A stretch of DNA of 64,000 bases, from assembly GCA_963070105.1 (NCBI GenBank), contig OY718807.1, positions 9,672,483 to 9,736,482 of the forward strand, written 5' to 3'. A program made the position numbers and the translations under genes. Source of the stretch: Litomosoides sigmodontis (taxonomy: Eukaryota > Nematoda > Chromadorea > Rhabditida > Onchocercidae). The first letter of the stretch is position 1. Each line of letters begins with the position of its first letter. The notes beneath the pieces are model-generated. The model saw nothing but the letters and a program-made list of their open reading frames with translations, was not told where the DNA came from and did not search any database. Positions 35,905-47,361 of the stretch are shown piece by piece.

Positions 35905-38900
35905 CTAAATTAAGCCTAATTTTCTCGGCCGGTCACACAGATACCAAACAGCATAGTATAAAAAGAAGGCCAAAAGTGAAAGTTTACATAAAAAAGAGGT
36001 AAATGAAGTTGGTTTCACGAAAGGAACCGCATGAAATTGAACAGTTTGATCCGCGCTCAGCGAAATTACAGCTGCACGATATTCGGATGCTACTCCCGGA
36101 TAGCGAAAACGCTGTCGTTCCTTTTCACCACCAAGTGGACCAAAATCACGTGTCTTTTGAGGGAGAAATTCTATGGCTGAAAAACAGCTGTCAAAAACAA
36201 TAATCGAAATAAAAAAGGCATTCGCCTTCAAAAAAACATTTTCGTATTATGCAAAATTATACTTATGCAATATTTCACTGTAAAGAAAACAAAACAGTTA
36301 GCTTCTATTAATATTTCATTTGCCGTATCGCTTGCCGAAACTGATTGAAATAAAATGATCTACCTGTAACAAAGATGCCATGTGTTTTCCGAGCAAAATA
36401 TAGCACTTTCAATTCATGTGTATCATATATACCCACACCCCCATCCATAGTTCCAATGGCAAAGAAATTACCACACTCGCTAACAGCAAGAGATGATATT
36501 GTCTGTAACAAATTTAGTGCGTAGGTATCTCTGTACATCAAAACTCTTCAAAGTCATTAAACCGACTATGATTTAACTGCTAATGCTTGCACAAAGAAAT
36601 GAGCACAGTTGAGATGGAAATCACATACTTCCGAGAAGTGATAATAAAACACATCTAAATAATGACCAACTAAAAAATTAAATAACCTCTCTACATGCTT
36701 CTCGAATAAGTATTGATCGACACAGATTTCGTTTATTATTAAATGCCCACAGTACAACGTGTGATACAGCTTTCTTTGTAAGTCGAATTTGATTGTAAGT
36801 TGCCAAAAATATTATATTCTTGGAACCAAGAACCGTAAAGCGTACTGACCGAACCTGAGCTTCTCTGTTCACTGAGCAAGGCGCACTAATTTTAAAGCGA
36901 GTATTTAAGGTGACAAATCGGCTCATCTCAAACAGGTCTTAAATTTGCATCCAAAAGCTTGCCAACTCAACATGCTGTTTAAATCGTTAAAAAAATCTGT
37001 ATATGAAATATTTGCAAGTTTCCCTCCATTATTTTTGAGAAACATCTAAGCTATGCATAAGTATCTTCTTTTTTCAAATCTACATTAGATTTATGAAAGT
37101 CCAAAAACCACTAACTTTAAATCCATCACCAATTTCTTTGGGCACTTGTAAGCTGTAAATTTTTTCACCACTTGCCGTATTCCAAATATATACAGTGGCA
37201 TCGTGTCCCACACTGATGCAAAATTTTCCATCCGGTGAAACATCTAAATCATCCACATCTCCCTGATGAGCTTTAATTTTTATCAACGGGGTATGTTTGG
37301 AGCTAGAATCCTAAAAAACAAGAGCTGCCAGTTTTTTTTAATGTAATTGAATAAACTTATACAATCCTTATAGATGTGAAATGAAAACCAAAAGGAGAAA
37401 GAAGCACATAATAAAACTGCACCGAAACATTTACTTGTCTTAATTTCATTACATCCCAAATGCGTATACACCCGTCTGCGCCACCTGTATATAGCCTCTG
37501 AGGTTGCCCTTCAACACTCCTATCAAATCGTACGGTCTTCTACAAAAATCCATTTCATTTTTCAAAATTTTAATCAAATGATTTAAAAATTTTGTAGCGG
37601 CTCTTGTTTCTATTTGAAAAACCGTCAAGTTACCTGGTAAGCGTTACTTGGCTTTTCGTCCGAAATTATTCGAGATATTTTCTCAAAATTCAGTCCTAAT
37701 CGTGGCTGCTCGTCCCCCTTTGCTTTTACTAATGAAAACCCCTTAGATTCGTACAAATCACAATACTGAAATCATACAAAATTTTAGGTGTATTTATCAA
37801 AAGTATCCCATCTTAACATATCATGACAAAAAAAAGACTGAAACTTCTCGAAATTATAAAATGCTAGCAGCTGTGTCGCTACTGCTGTAAACTATATGGA
37901 GAGAAAAAAGGAGTAACCTAAAATGAAGAGTAGGCTGTTAATAACATATAACGAACTGTATGCATGCTAGTTGTAGAAATCATTATTATCCGCATACTTT
38001 TCTGCAGAATTTGGGCATTTTATCACTGCTTCTCTTAGAAACATAAAACATTCCTTAGCTGTCCGCTTGTAAAGCAAACCCACTCAAAAATCAAAAAAAA
38101 TGAATATACAAATTTCACTATTTGCATTAGAAATCATTAATTAGCTACTGACCTCATCGTGCCCAGCAGCCAAAAGATATTTACCCTTCTCTGGAGCCCC
38201 CAATAGTACACAATCCATGTTCATCGTCGCGTAAGGATCAGTTTTCAATGAGTTAGTAACCTCCGTTACCAACTGTAAGTGTTCATTCGCTCTTGGAATA
38301 CCTTCTGTCGAGACTGTCGATGCCTTTGAGTCGAATGAAAGTAGCAAGGTCTGCAAGAAGTAGTGCTTTTCCACATCGTTCGTTTAATTTCTTCAGAAAT
38401 CATTTATTCATACTACAAACTTTTTTGTGCATTCTAAAGGTACTTCGCACCAAATATGAGAAAGCTCAAACTCTCAATTGACTTTCTCCCAAAAATATTC
38501 ATTACGAGAAGCAATTTGATAACCTTAACACAAAGATTCTAAGAAATGATCTAATTTTTTTAACCATGCTTAATGCAATCTTTCCCGCGCACAAAGGCAA
38601 TAATGAAAAATAGCGCTACAGTCGCTGTACAGTAATCCCTTACCTCTAGCGATAGAGTTATCGTACTCGTACTTGCCAAGAAGTCAAATACATTCCAGGG
38701 AAAAGCCATCAGTTAGATTGTAAAAAATTATTTGGTACATCGAGCTTGTGGAAAACGACGCAAATTTAATAGAAGGACGTGAAGTGGAACAAACCTGAAT
38801 GTTATTCGGTACGCCAGTTTTTGATGCTCCACCACCGCCACCAAGAAGAATGTGCCTACTGCCAACAACCTGAACGCAGTAGGCCGGTGAGGAGCAGCGA

Positions 38901-38941
38901 GCAACAACAGGGGAACCGCTAACCGACTCCGAATTGCCCAT
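35905..38941 (-). CDS. PREB: SEC12 / PREB, Sar1 guanine-nucleotide exchange factor
   Basis: Minus-strand exons: 38941-38795, 38350-38153, 37765-37634, 37539-37435, 37310-37116, 36926-36687, 36502-36364, 36176-35905. All phases agree; 475 residues (human 417). It matches PREB along its length: ILLGGGGGASKTGVPNNIQ near the N terminus (the family's GGGGxxKTG loop that contacts Sar1 and binds K+), YLLAAGHDE, GADGCIRIWDV, IKAHQGDVDDLDVSPDGKF, ATVYIWNTASGEK, LAVSECGNFFAIGTMDG, and ARKTHGIFVT. A single membrane helix (CKLSLLAFFLYYAVWYL) sits just before the short C terminus. The seven-blade WD40 propeller faces the cytosol on the ER, where it loads GTP on Sar1 to start COPII coats. Exon 6 begins at a weak acceptor (gtttgag). 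Confidence 0.93.
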
Positions 38942-39991
38942 CCAACCAACGCACTTCAGTCGTCATAAGTGTGAATAACTTAAAAAATAAATCCGCACAT
39001 AGTAATCATGCTTTCCTTGTGGGACCTTAACATTTTGAGCGTTGTGCTCGAGTATTGTGGGCTCAATTTAAACTGTATACACCGGTTGCAATGACCTCAT
39101 TTCAAGTTGTGCCCGCGGAATGTCATGCCACCATTCAAGTCAATTTAGTGTAATGTCACATTCTGCACACCTAATTTGATTAATTTGATAACTATGTATT
39201 TAGTAGTAGTTTCAAGATATTCGAATGAACTAGCATTTTCAAGTTTGTTTTCTTGTCTTTGAAAATTTCAACTCTTGTCTTCTCCTTTTCTTTTGATTTA
39301 TTCTCCGTTCGATCTCATACACTAATATAGTGTAATGTGGAAGTTCTCGTTTAAAAAAAAGTGACCTGCTAGGAAATTGCAACAACACCAGGATGGACCA
39401 TGTTGTGAGTTCTCACAACAAACACTAATAATGGTAAAGTCTAAAGTCCACAGTTTAGCATTTCTCCTGCATGATTGTCGTGAAAATGTTATCGGTTTAA
39501 TGTAGGGTGAGAATTCTCTTCGAAAACTTGATTTCTTCAATCGGCCGCCTTTCGAAATTCATTTGTCTTATTCCTTATTCTTCTCTTTCTCAGTTGTTGT
39601 CAACGAAATTTAAGATCATCTGTGTTCGTCAGATAACTAAAAATTCAATAAAATTATTACACCGTGAACTACATTTTATTCATAACAGAGTTTCACGGAT
39701 GGATGCGCACCGTTGTTGCTCTTTCAGCGCATCTGAGTTTACTTTCCGCATTTGTGATGTAGCAAAAAAATGCCGAATTAGCAAGTACCTGATATTATGT
39801 TTGGAAAAGTTTATTTCGGTAGCGCGGTCACATGGCCTGAAATAAGACAGGAGCAAAACAAAAAGTAATCTTTTTGTCTCTTTTAAAGACTTATCAAGCG
39901 TTAGTAGTTAGTTACACGTTTGAAGTTGGCGAAATTTGAAGCGAGAAGTTGAATCTTGAATCCGTGATACTGTACCATTTCAGGCCAAAAA
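38942..39991. other. Divergent intergenic region
   Basis: Lies between the SEC12 start (-) and the first exon of the ACADM-like pseudogene (+), and should hold the SEC12 promoter. The open frame at 39507-39845 has no homology or splice support. Confidence 0.4.
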
Positions 39992-42024
39992 ATGATTGCA
40001 AGCAGTTCCTCAGCCTGTAATTTGCTTCTAAACTCATTCCGTGTTCATCGTTCCACTTTCACAAATTTCGATTGCGGTAGATATAATTTCAAGAATTTTT
40101 CTTTTTCCTTCTGATTGTCTCTTTCTTTGGCTAGCAATCGTTGCATTGTCTGAGCAATCCGTGTACTTTGCTCAATAAATTTTTACTTTACAGGCTTCCC
40201 GCATAGCCAGCAGCAATTGCGCGAAACTTTACATAAATTTGTGACTGATGAAGTGATACCAGCTAATTACGAGAGGTGAATTTCCATGGGAAGCGATTAA
40301 AAAACCTCACGTATGAACGTAACAATTCCCAGAAATTACGGTAGTTATTTCAATCGTCATTTTTATCATTAAATTAAACTGATTTTACTTGTTGTGCTTA
40401 CTCATTCCATTGCCATCGTTTAGGAATTAATTGCAGTTGGCCTGGAATTGGATGTGGTCACAACTACAGTAATCCATGAACCGCTCGGATATGGATGCAC
40501 AGGTATAATAAGTACGGCGATGTTGACAAATATTCTTGCTGAAACACCACTAATTTTGGCAGCTAGTAGTGAAATCAAAAAAAATTATTTAGGACGGATG
40601 ATCGATGATCCTTTGATGGCTGCAAGCGTTTTTCTCTGCACTTAATTTCATTTTAAACTTAACACTTGACATGTTTCTGCGAACTTTTTCAACTTGTGAT
40701 ACATGCTAATGGTTATCGTTTGCATACTTTTGAATTTTTTTTACTGTTCATTTTTAAAAATTATCTCAGCGGTATCATCAAACGATCTCCTGCTTGATTC
40801 TCTCATATTTAATGGAAGGTATGAGGTAGTTAAGCAGTGCACTGACAAATTGTTAATGCATGCCTGTTTCCCGAGGTATCAGAGACCAGTGTGACTTATT
40901 CGTCAAGCGGTATCTTTCAACTTCTACCTTCAACAGAGAGATGTTGCAGTCGTGTAGGGCGACCGAGTCATGCGCTGGTTCGGATGTACGAACGCCTTCA
41001 TGAAGAAAGGTGATGAATACGTCATTAATGGATCCATTAATGCTGCAGTTGCGATGTTATGGCGACCTTCGATTCTGCCAGGTAGGCTATCTTTCATAAT
41101 AAAAAATCCAGGATAATGGAGCTATTGATAGCTTCATTTTGGAAATTTTCACCAGTGAAAATTTATCAATTATCACTGATCGAAATGATTTGAGATTATT
41201 TTTTTCTTACAAAAGCTGATAGAATTGAAAGGACGGAATAATTTAGACCAATGGCAGCTACAATGGCAATCGGACTATTAACTCGTTGTTTAGATGAAGC
41301 TAGCCTTGCATTCGGCACTCAAATAGCCTAACAATCAGGTACGATCAGGATTAGTGAATTTTTCTTTCTCTTATTACAGTAATACTTTCTGTGTGTTGAC
41401 AAAGTTCCCTCCTTGTAGAAAGCCAGTACATTGATTGTTTCTTTCAACTCCATCACCCCGATCATTCTCACGCCTCTTTTGCTTAGAGCCAATCAATGGG
41501 AGACTATCCTCAAACAGTTTTTTCCGTGCACTACGTCTTTTGCTACATGTAAGCTTGCCGGTAATGCCAGGACATATCATTCATGTTGGCTGATATGGCT
41601 ATAAACCTGGAACTCTCAGGACTTATCGAAGTGCGTGGGAAATGGCGCGAGCCTGCGTCGCACTATTCCTGCACTGCTACGTGCTTCGCTGCAGATGCTG
41701 CAAATACAGCTGCGTCCAACGCTGTTCACATTTTTGCCGGTATATCTATGAAATCGTTACCATAACTACAAGTTAGAATTAGCGTAACACTTCTCTGTCG
41801 ATCATTCATCTCCACTAATAGCAAGGAATCGTAGAGTTGAAGCTCTGTACATCATTTGATTGCTGTAGGGAGCGGTTAATACGGAATATCCAGTGGAGAA
41901 GCTAATGCGTGATGCAAAAATACTTCAAATTTGTGAAGGCACCAACCAGATCCGACGAATCAACATCGCTCGGGAGTTAGCTGCACGAATCTGCGAGACG
42001 AGAAGTGCCACTACGCTTTTCTGA
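39992..42024 (+). pseudogene. Decayed acyl-CoA dehydrogenase copy
   Basis: A full-length but broken relative of the ACADM gene directly downstream. Recognisable parts in order: a presequence exon (39992-40076, phase-1 donor as in the intact gene); FVTDEVIPANYER (from 40194); FPWEAIKK and, in another frame, RMNVTIPRNYG; GLELDVVTTTV, LGYGCTG, KKNYLGRMIDDPLMA (to 40622); ESCAGSDV; KKGDEYVINGS; RPMAATMAIGLL...CLDEA (about 41248-41330); [14 protein letters not shown]...[18 protein letters not shown]; and [24 protein letters not shown] to TGA. Damage seen: frameshifts around 40275 and 40310, a frameshift and stop near 41010, loss of most of the segment after VINGS, a short deletion in the RP...DEA block with an early stop, and GC in place of the GT donor after DDPLMA. 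Two introns of the intact gene are missing here. The catalytic Glu of EGT persists, but its preceding Tyr is Cys. Confidence 0.9.
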
Positions 42025-42692
42025 TCTGACTGGAAGCTTAGCCTGCTTGAATCCTTTATCATAAATATGACATGCATGCTAACGAGACATCTTCAGCGCA
42101 ATCAGTTGCCGAGATGCCAAAAAACCGGCCTTATAAAAAAATATGGCCGGCCTTGTAAGGAGAAAACTTGTCCATCCATCCATCAAAAGTGGTAGTTTCT
42201 GAATTTGAACAATTTTCACTTCCCATCAGTGCTGCGAACAGTTCCTTCTGATCTCATAACGCCAATGCTCATCAACTTGTTGTTGAAATGCTTGTCCCTT
42301 CCTTCCACACATGCTAACAGTAGCGTGCATGACTGAGTAGTGTTATGTGTGATGTTGCTATTCATGATGAAATGAGCAGATGCACTGAAAATATCTAAAC
42401 ATCTGAACAGTGCGATGACCGAATGATTTGATAAAGTATTTTGAATGGTCAGTACTCTCTCATCTGCATAGTTAACCTGTGGTGTCAAATGCATCTATTT
42501 AATTTTTCAGCAACTATATCATTTCTTGTCACATTTTCAAGCATGTCACATTATCGAGGTACATTCAAAACTTATCCATCTTTGATCAAAACATTTCGTA
42601 CGAAGAAATTAATTTCCTTGAAAGCAAGCAAACTTCAAAATTATTAATTTCCATTTTCGCCGCTAATATTTATATTTTCAGTGTGTTTTATA
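42025..42692. other. Spacer between the ACADM pseudogene and the intact gene
   Basis: Short non-coding spacer with a ccggcctt direct repeat near 42122-42160. It presumably carries the promoter of the intact gene; a tattttcag at 42672-42680, 12 bases before the ATG, could be a cis- or trans-splice acceptor. Confidence 0.4.
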
Positions 42693-45136
42693 ATGTTTTC
42701 GAGGTACATGTTACAAAAGCTGCGACACTGCAGTGGTCAATTTCAAAGTCGATTCGTTTCATTTGGTCCACTCTTTATTCCCAATTTATCTATTTTATTG
42801 CAAATTAAGAAAACCTAATTCGTTTATTTGTAAAAATTCGTCCTGGGATCCCAACCAGTCTTCAATCTATCTGCGTAGTATCCACGTCATTCCTAATTCT
42901 TCAATGCTAATAGCTTCATGGAAGTAGCGGTAGGCTTAATGTGTTGCTCATCTTTTAGGTCTATCTGACATACAGCATGAATATCGCGAAGCTGCAATGA
43001 AATTCACGAGAGAAAAAATAATGCCTGTGGCAGCTCATCATGATAACACTGGCGAGGTGAAGCAGTTCACTCATTTCAAAACTCTTAGTACTAAATTTAC
43101 ACTGTTTTCTAACTTTTCATAGGCGATAATTTCATTTTTCTGATACAAAAAAAAAGTTTTCACAGAAATGAATTTGACTTAACTGTTTATCACTGAGTTG
43201 ACTTTCAGTTTCCGTGGGATGTTTTAAGGGAAGCGCATCGAGTAGGCTTGATGAATCCACTAATACCTAAAAAGTATGGTAAGCGAATAATTATTTTTGC
43301 TATTAGACCAGACGATGCAATAGCAAAACGAAATATCGTATTTTTCAGGTGGGCTAGAATTACCACCTTTGGAAACTGTTCTAATAGTTGAAGCATTAGC
43401 TTATGGCTGTTCCGCTATTCAACTTTGCATCATGGGACCATCGTTAGCTGCTGCACCTGTTAGTATGGCTGGAAATGAAGAACAAAAAAAAAAGTATTTA
43501 GGAATGCTTACCGCCGAACCGCTTATTGCAGTAAGTTCTCACAATTTCGATTTAGAAGGGCATCCAAGTGAATTAAATTTTCGAAAAATGAAATCGAAAT
43601 TTTCAGTGAAACTACAACAGTGCAAATTGGCACGGTGAGCTTTTCAATTTCTATAAAATTTGTGCCTGAAAAATTTTTAGGCTTACTGCGTGTCAGAACC
43701 AAGTGCTGGCTCCGATGTTTCAGGTATTAAAATGAAGGCAGAAAAGAAAGGTAAGATCTTAATTATACTGAACGAAAAAAAAAACGATGCAGATTACTGT
43801 GACAAGTCATGCAATTATTATTACAAGAAATGAAAAAAGTTAATTTAGAACGTTAGATTTAAAAATTCGAAAAACATTTTGCCCTACTTGAAGAATTAGA
43901 ATGTACTAGATGAAGTTTTGAGGGGATTCATATGTGCTCAATGGTAGCAAAGCTTGGATAACTGGTGGCGGACTAGCCAAATGGTTCTTTGTACTGGCAA
44001 GAACGGATCCAAATCCAAAGGCACCATCGGGAAAAGCATTCACTGCCTTTATTGTTGATGGCGATAGTCAAGGAATCACCAGAGGGAAAAAGGTAAAATG
44101 TAAGATAAATATTCCTGCAGATGAATAGGAGAAGGTTGCGGAAATAACTCAATGAATAAATTATGAGCCGTTCCAGGAAGAAAATATGGGACAGCGATGC
44201 TCGGATACACGATCAGTAACATTCGAAGATGTTGTAGTCCCGATGGAGGTGAAAATAAGTGAAATAAAGCGTAAAAGTTTCGGAAATATCATTGTGTTGT
44301 TTATGCCTCGGCAGCCGAAATTTCCTCTTAACTAGAGCTGTGGCAGCTAATAAGATAGATGTTTTCAGAACGTTCTAGGTACACCTGGTGCAGGTTTCAA
44401 AATAGCAATGAACGCATTTGACAAGACCCGTCCTTACGTTGCAGCCGCAGCTGTTGGACTTTCATGGCGTGTTGTTGACGAGGCGTGCAAATACGCCTTG
44501 GAAAGAGAAGCATTCGGAGCGCCAATTGCTAAGGTATTTCAGGCATATTTGTCTGAAAAATCACCTAAGTGCTACGTGAAAACTCTAAACAAACAAACAG
44601 GGAAAAGTTCGTTGATTAAGGGAGAATGCTTCTTCCCCGAAAGGCCAACAGATGAAGAAGCAGTGGTGCTAGTCAATTTCCACAAGTTTTTTAGAATCAA
44701 GGAATATCATTCATGTTGGCAGACATGGCAACAAATCTGGAACTCGCTCGACTAATCACCTATCGTGCTGCAATGGCCAGCGGTCACGAACCTTTTTCGT
44801 ATTATGCTTCGGTAGCTAAGTGCTTCGCTGCCGATACCGCTAACATTGCTGCAACCAATGCTGTACAAATTTTCGGAGGTTTCATCTAAGCTCTTTATAT
44901 TCAGGAATTCAGTTCGTTTTTTTCCTTCTGAACAGATAGAAGAAATTAAGAATGCAAAATCGAAAACGTTTTCTGCAGGTAATGGATTCAGTAAGGAATA
45001 TCCTGTGGAAAAATTAATGCGCGATGCAAAAATCTATCAAATTTACGAAGGTACAAGTCAAATACAACGAATGATCATTTCACGTCATATTCTACAAAGA
45101 GTTGCCAGTACAGGAAGCGCTTTCTCATCCGTTTAA
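42693..45136 (+). CDS. ACADM: Medium-chain acyl-CoA dehydrogenase, mitochondrial
   Basis: Exons: 42693-42765, 42959-43056, 43209-43278, 43349-43530, 43681-43750, 43923-44092, 44177-44248, 44369-44533, 44695-44878, 44979-45136; 413 residues (human 421). It follows ACADM: an Arg-rich, acid-poor presequence ([20 protein letters not shown]), [72 protein letters not shown] (FAD/substrate loop), [11 protein letters not shown], the MGQRCSDTR segment, [24 protein letters not shown], then [24 protein letters not shown]. The Glu of YEGT is the catalytic base of the family. It performs the first, FAD-dependent step of fatty-acid beta-oxidation in the matrix, passing electrons to ETF. The exon 6 acceptor (ttttgag) is not the usual cag/tag form. 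Other short-chain ACADs are less likely because of the YEGTSQ and RPVVA-type blocks. Confidence 0.95.
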
Positions 45137-45273
45137 CAGCACGTTCGTGCCATGTACTTTGCTTGAACCGAAGAGAAATATGAATGACACTTTTTTTTTC
45201 ACTAACTTGCTTTTGAGCGCAAAATCTCTATTGCGTGTTGCGGAAACACTTCTTATAAATTTTTCCTTTTAAT

Positions 45274-45279
45274 AATAAA
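45274..45279 (+). promoter_or_regulatory. Poly(A) signal of ACADM
   Basis: AATAAA, 138 bases after the ACADM stop codon; the nearest canonical signal downstream. Confidence 0.55.
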
Positions 45280-46425
45280 ACAACGATTTATGGGCGCTAC
45301 ACGTCAACATTGCACCGAGTAGTGCTGAAACTTTCTTCCATTGTGACAGCTAATTTTGAAAACATTTCACAGGATGAATATACGTAGAAGAAGTGGTGTT
45401 GAAGAGGTTAGTAATGATAAATGATTACTTATAGGAACGGAGTTATTGGAATATCTGCAGAACATTGTGGATTTAGGAAAGTGGTAGAGGAAGAAGTTTA
45501 GTAGGGTCCAATGTGTTCAGGCTATTTGAATCTGTCAAGTTTCAAATACTTTATATGGAATTGAATTTACCAGTGATCTCATTTCACAAGCAATTCCAGA
45601 GTAAATTTCCTTATCAAAAAGAAGAAAGCAATGCAACGTGTGACTGCAAATAGCACAGCTATCTGACATACACACACATGCAAAGAAATAAACAAACAAA
45701 GATACAATTGAAAGTTCAAATAGTTTGGACTGGAAGAGGAAGAGAAAGGTGACGATGCAGCAGTCAGTTAGGCAGAGAAGCCGAATTCATTACTCTTTGT
45801 TGATTGCTACGTGAGTGGAGGATGGATTCATTTTCCGAACCGTAAAGTTCACACTTCCTTTCTTCGAAATTTTCAAGTTTAAAGAAAAATATTTCAACTT
45901 TTCAGTCTTTTCCTCTTTACTTTAATTGAATCGAACTGTTGAAATTGTTTTAAGTTGCATTTTCCCGGTTGTCCTAGTAAAAATTTGGTTTCTTATTTAC
46001 TAGCGATATTTGTTTGATATTCAGCCTTCTTGCCTAACTGTCTCAGTGTGGCGCAGAACTCTTTACTTTATAATTTTTGTTGAAAAGATATGAAATGAGC
46101 ACAAAAATTTCCTGCCTTTCCATTATATTTCGTTATTACAAGCCTCGAAAAGAAAAACAAAGGCAAATAATAATAACAGTGAGGTATTTTGAAGATTTTT
46201 TTGCTCATTTAATGTAAATGTATTCACGCGAAAGGTTAACTTTTTCGAAGTTTAAGATTTCAAAATAAATCAATGCAATTTCTCACTGTGAAATGAGAAA
46301 AATAAGCTTACTTTCGATTAAGCGTGCTTTGCAGGGCATGTGTTGAGTTAAATTTCAAACTACTCTATCATAACAGAGGTGCGTCCACTTTGAAATTCAA
46401 CTTTAATCCAAGATTGTGCGTTCGT

Positions 46426-46447
46426 GTCTGTGTGTGTGTGTGTGTGT
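46426..46447. repeat. Short TG microsatellite
   Basis: (GT)n of about ten units, with one cgtgtc interruption at the left, in non-coding DNA. Confidence 0.8.
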
Positions 46448-46854
46448 ACCTTCTGCTGTCAGAAAAGGTTGAAAGTAATAGACCCAATACTATCATTGAT
46501 AACTGATCAGATAGCCTTAATGATATAGCAGCACTTTCTAGCTGTCACTTTTCTGTCATTTTCCCTCTCCAAACCTTAACTTCCTCCTTAAAACTGTTTA
46601 GTTCCTTTGAAGTGATTGTTTTGAGTTTGAATGAGCAAGTGCTAAAGCCCACCGCTAGCAAAGCACACCTCTTACTGAGCTCTACATTCGACCTTTAACA
46701 ATTGCACTATTCCTTTCTACGTCTTTTTTGTACAGTACACCTTCTTCACATTTTACAATTTTAAACGTAAAATTAAAATTGGATGAGCAACAATTTATAT
46801 TCGAATATGTTTTATTTATTGCGAGTGAAAATGTAATGGGAGAATTCGGATAAT

Positions 46855-47361
46855 TTGCATTTTTGGGCATCTTCCCTTTCCCACTCCATCCTTTTCATTT
46901 TCATCGCTCTTCATTTCCTGCGAACATTTCTGCATTTCAATTTTGCTGCCTTTTTTTCCAATTGGTTTTTCACGATCAAATCACTCATTCATCAGCTATC
47001 GAAGCTTCAACTCTTTCAACGGCTTTTTGAGTTAGTAGTGTTACGTGAAATTTTCCGCTCACTGCAAATAGGAGAGTTTTCGGTGAGTCATCAATCTGCT
47101 TTATTTACCTAAATGTGTGTTTTTTAGAAAGTTGAATTTGATGAAGAGACCACCAGAGTAAATAAATTGTTAAGTGTAAAAAAGCTTGCAAGTTTGCGCC
47201 GCTACAAGCCTAACCACAAGTGCTCCCTTTTCATGATTGGCGTAGAGAGAACCGATGTCTGCGAATTGGGAAGGAATGAAATGCGGCAGGAGGTCAATGA
47301 TTTAGCGGACCATTTTATGAAAACATTCCCTTTCGAAAACTTTGAATTGTGGTTGAATTGA
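46855..47361 (+). CDS. Putative small orphan gene, two exons
   Basis: Exons 46855-47082 and 47128-47361, separated by a 45-base intron (gtgagt...ttttttag). Both are phase 0 and together give 153 residues. The N-terminal third is strongly hydrophobic (HSILFIFIALHFLRTFLHF, FFSNWFFTI), suggesting a signal anchor or membrane segment. It is followed by Leu/Arg-rich helices (LFQRLFELVVLREIFRSLQ) and a polar C-terminal half (KLASLRRYKPNHKCSLFMIG, RNEMRQEVNDLADHFMKTF). I recognise no family. Support: two open exons joined in frame by good splice signals. Against: the first exon's Phe-rich composition is what chance AT-rich DNA gives. The second exon is more convincing than the first, and the true start may lie in another exon. 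Confidence 0.4.

Larger units (their letters stand above)
45137..46854. other. Intergenic, no supported gene
   Basis: AT-rich 1.7-kb stretch after ACADM. It includes the ACADM 3' end and a short TG repeat. No exons recognised. Confidence 0.4.

Noticed and set aside
44408..44755. Long frame reading through ACADM exon 8 into the intron
   Set aside because: The intron is open by chance; homology stops at the donor (APIAK) and resumes after the next acceptor ([10 protein letters not shown]).
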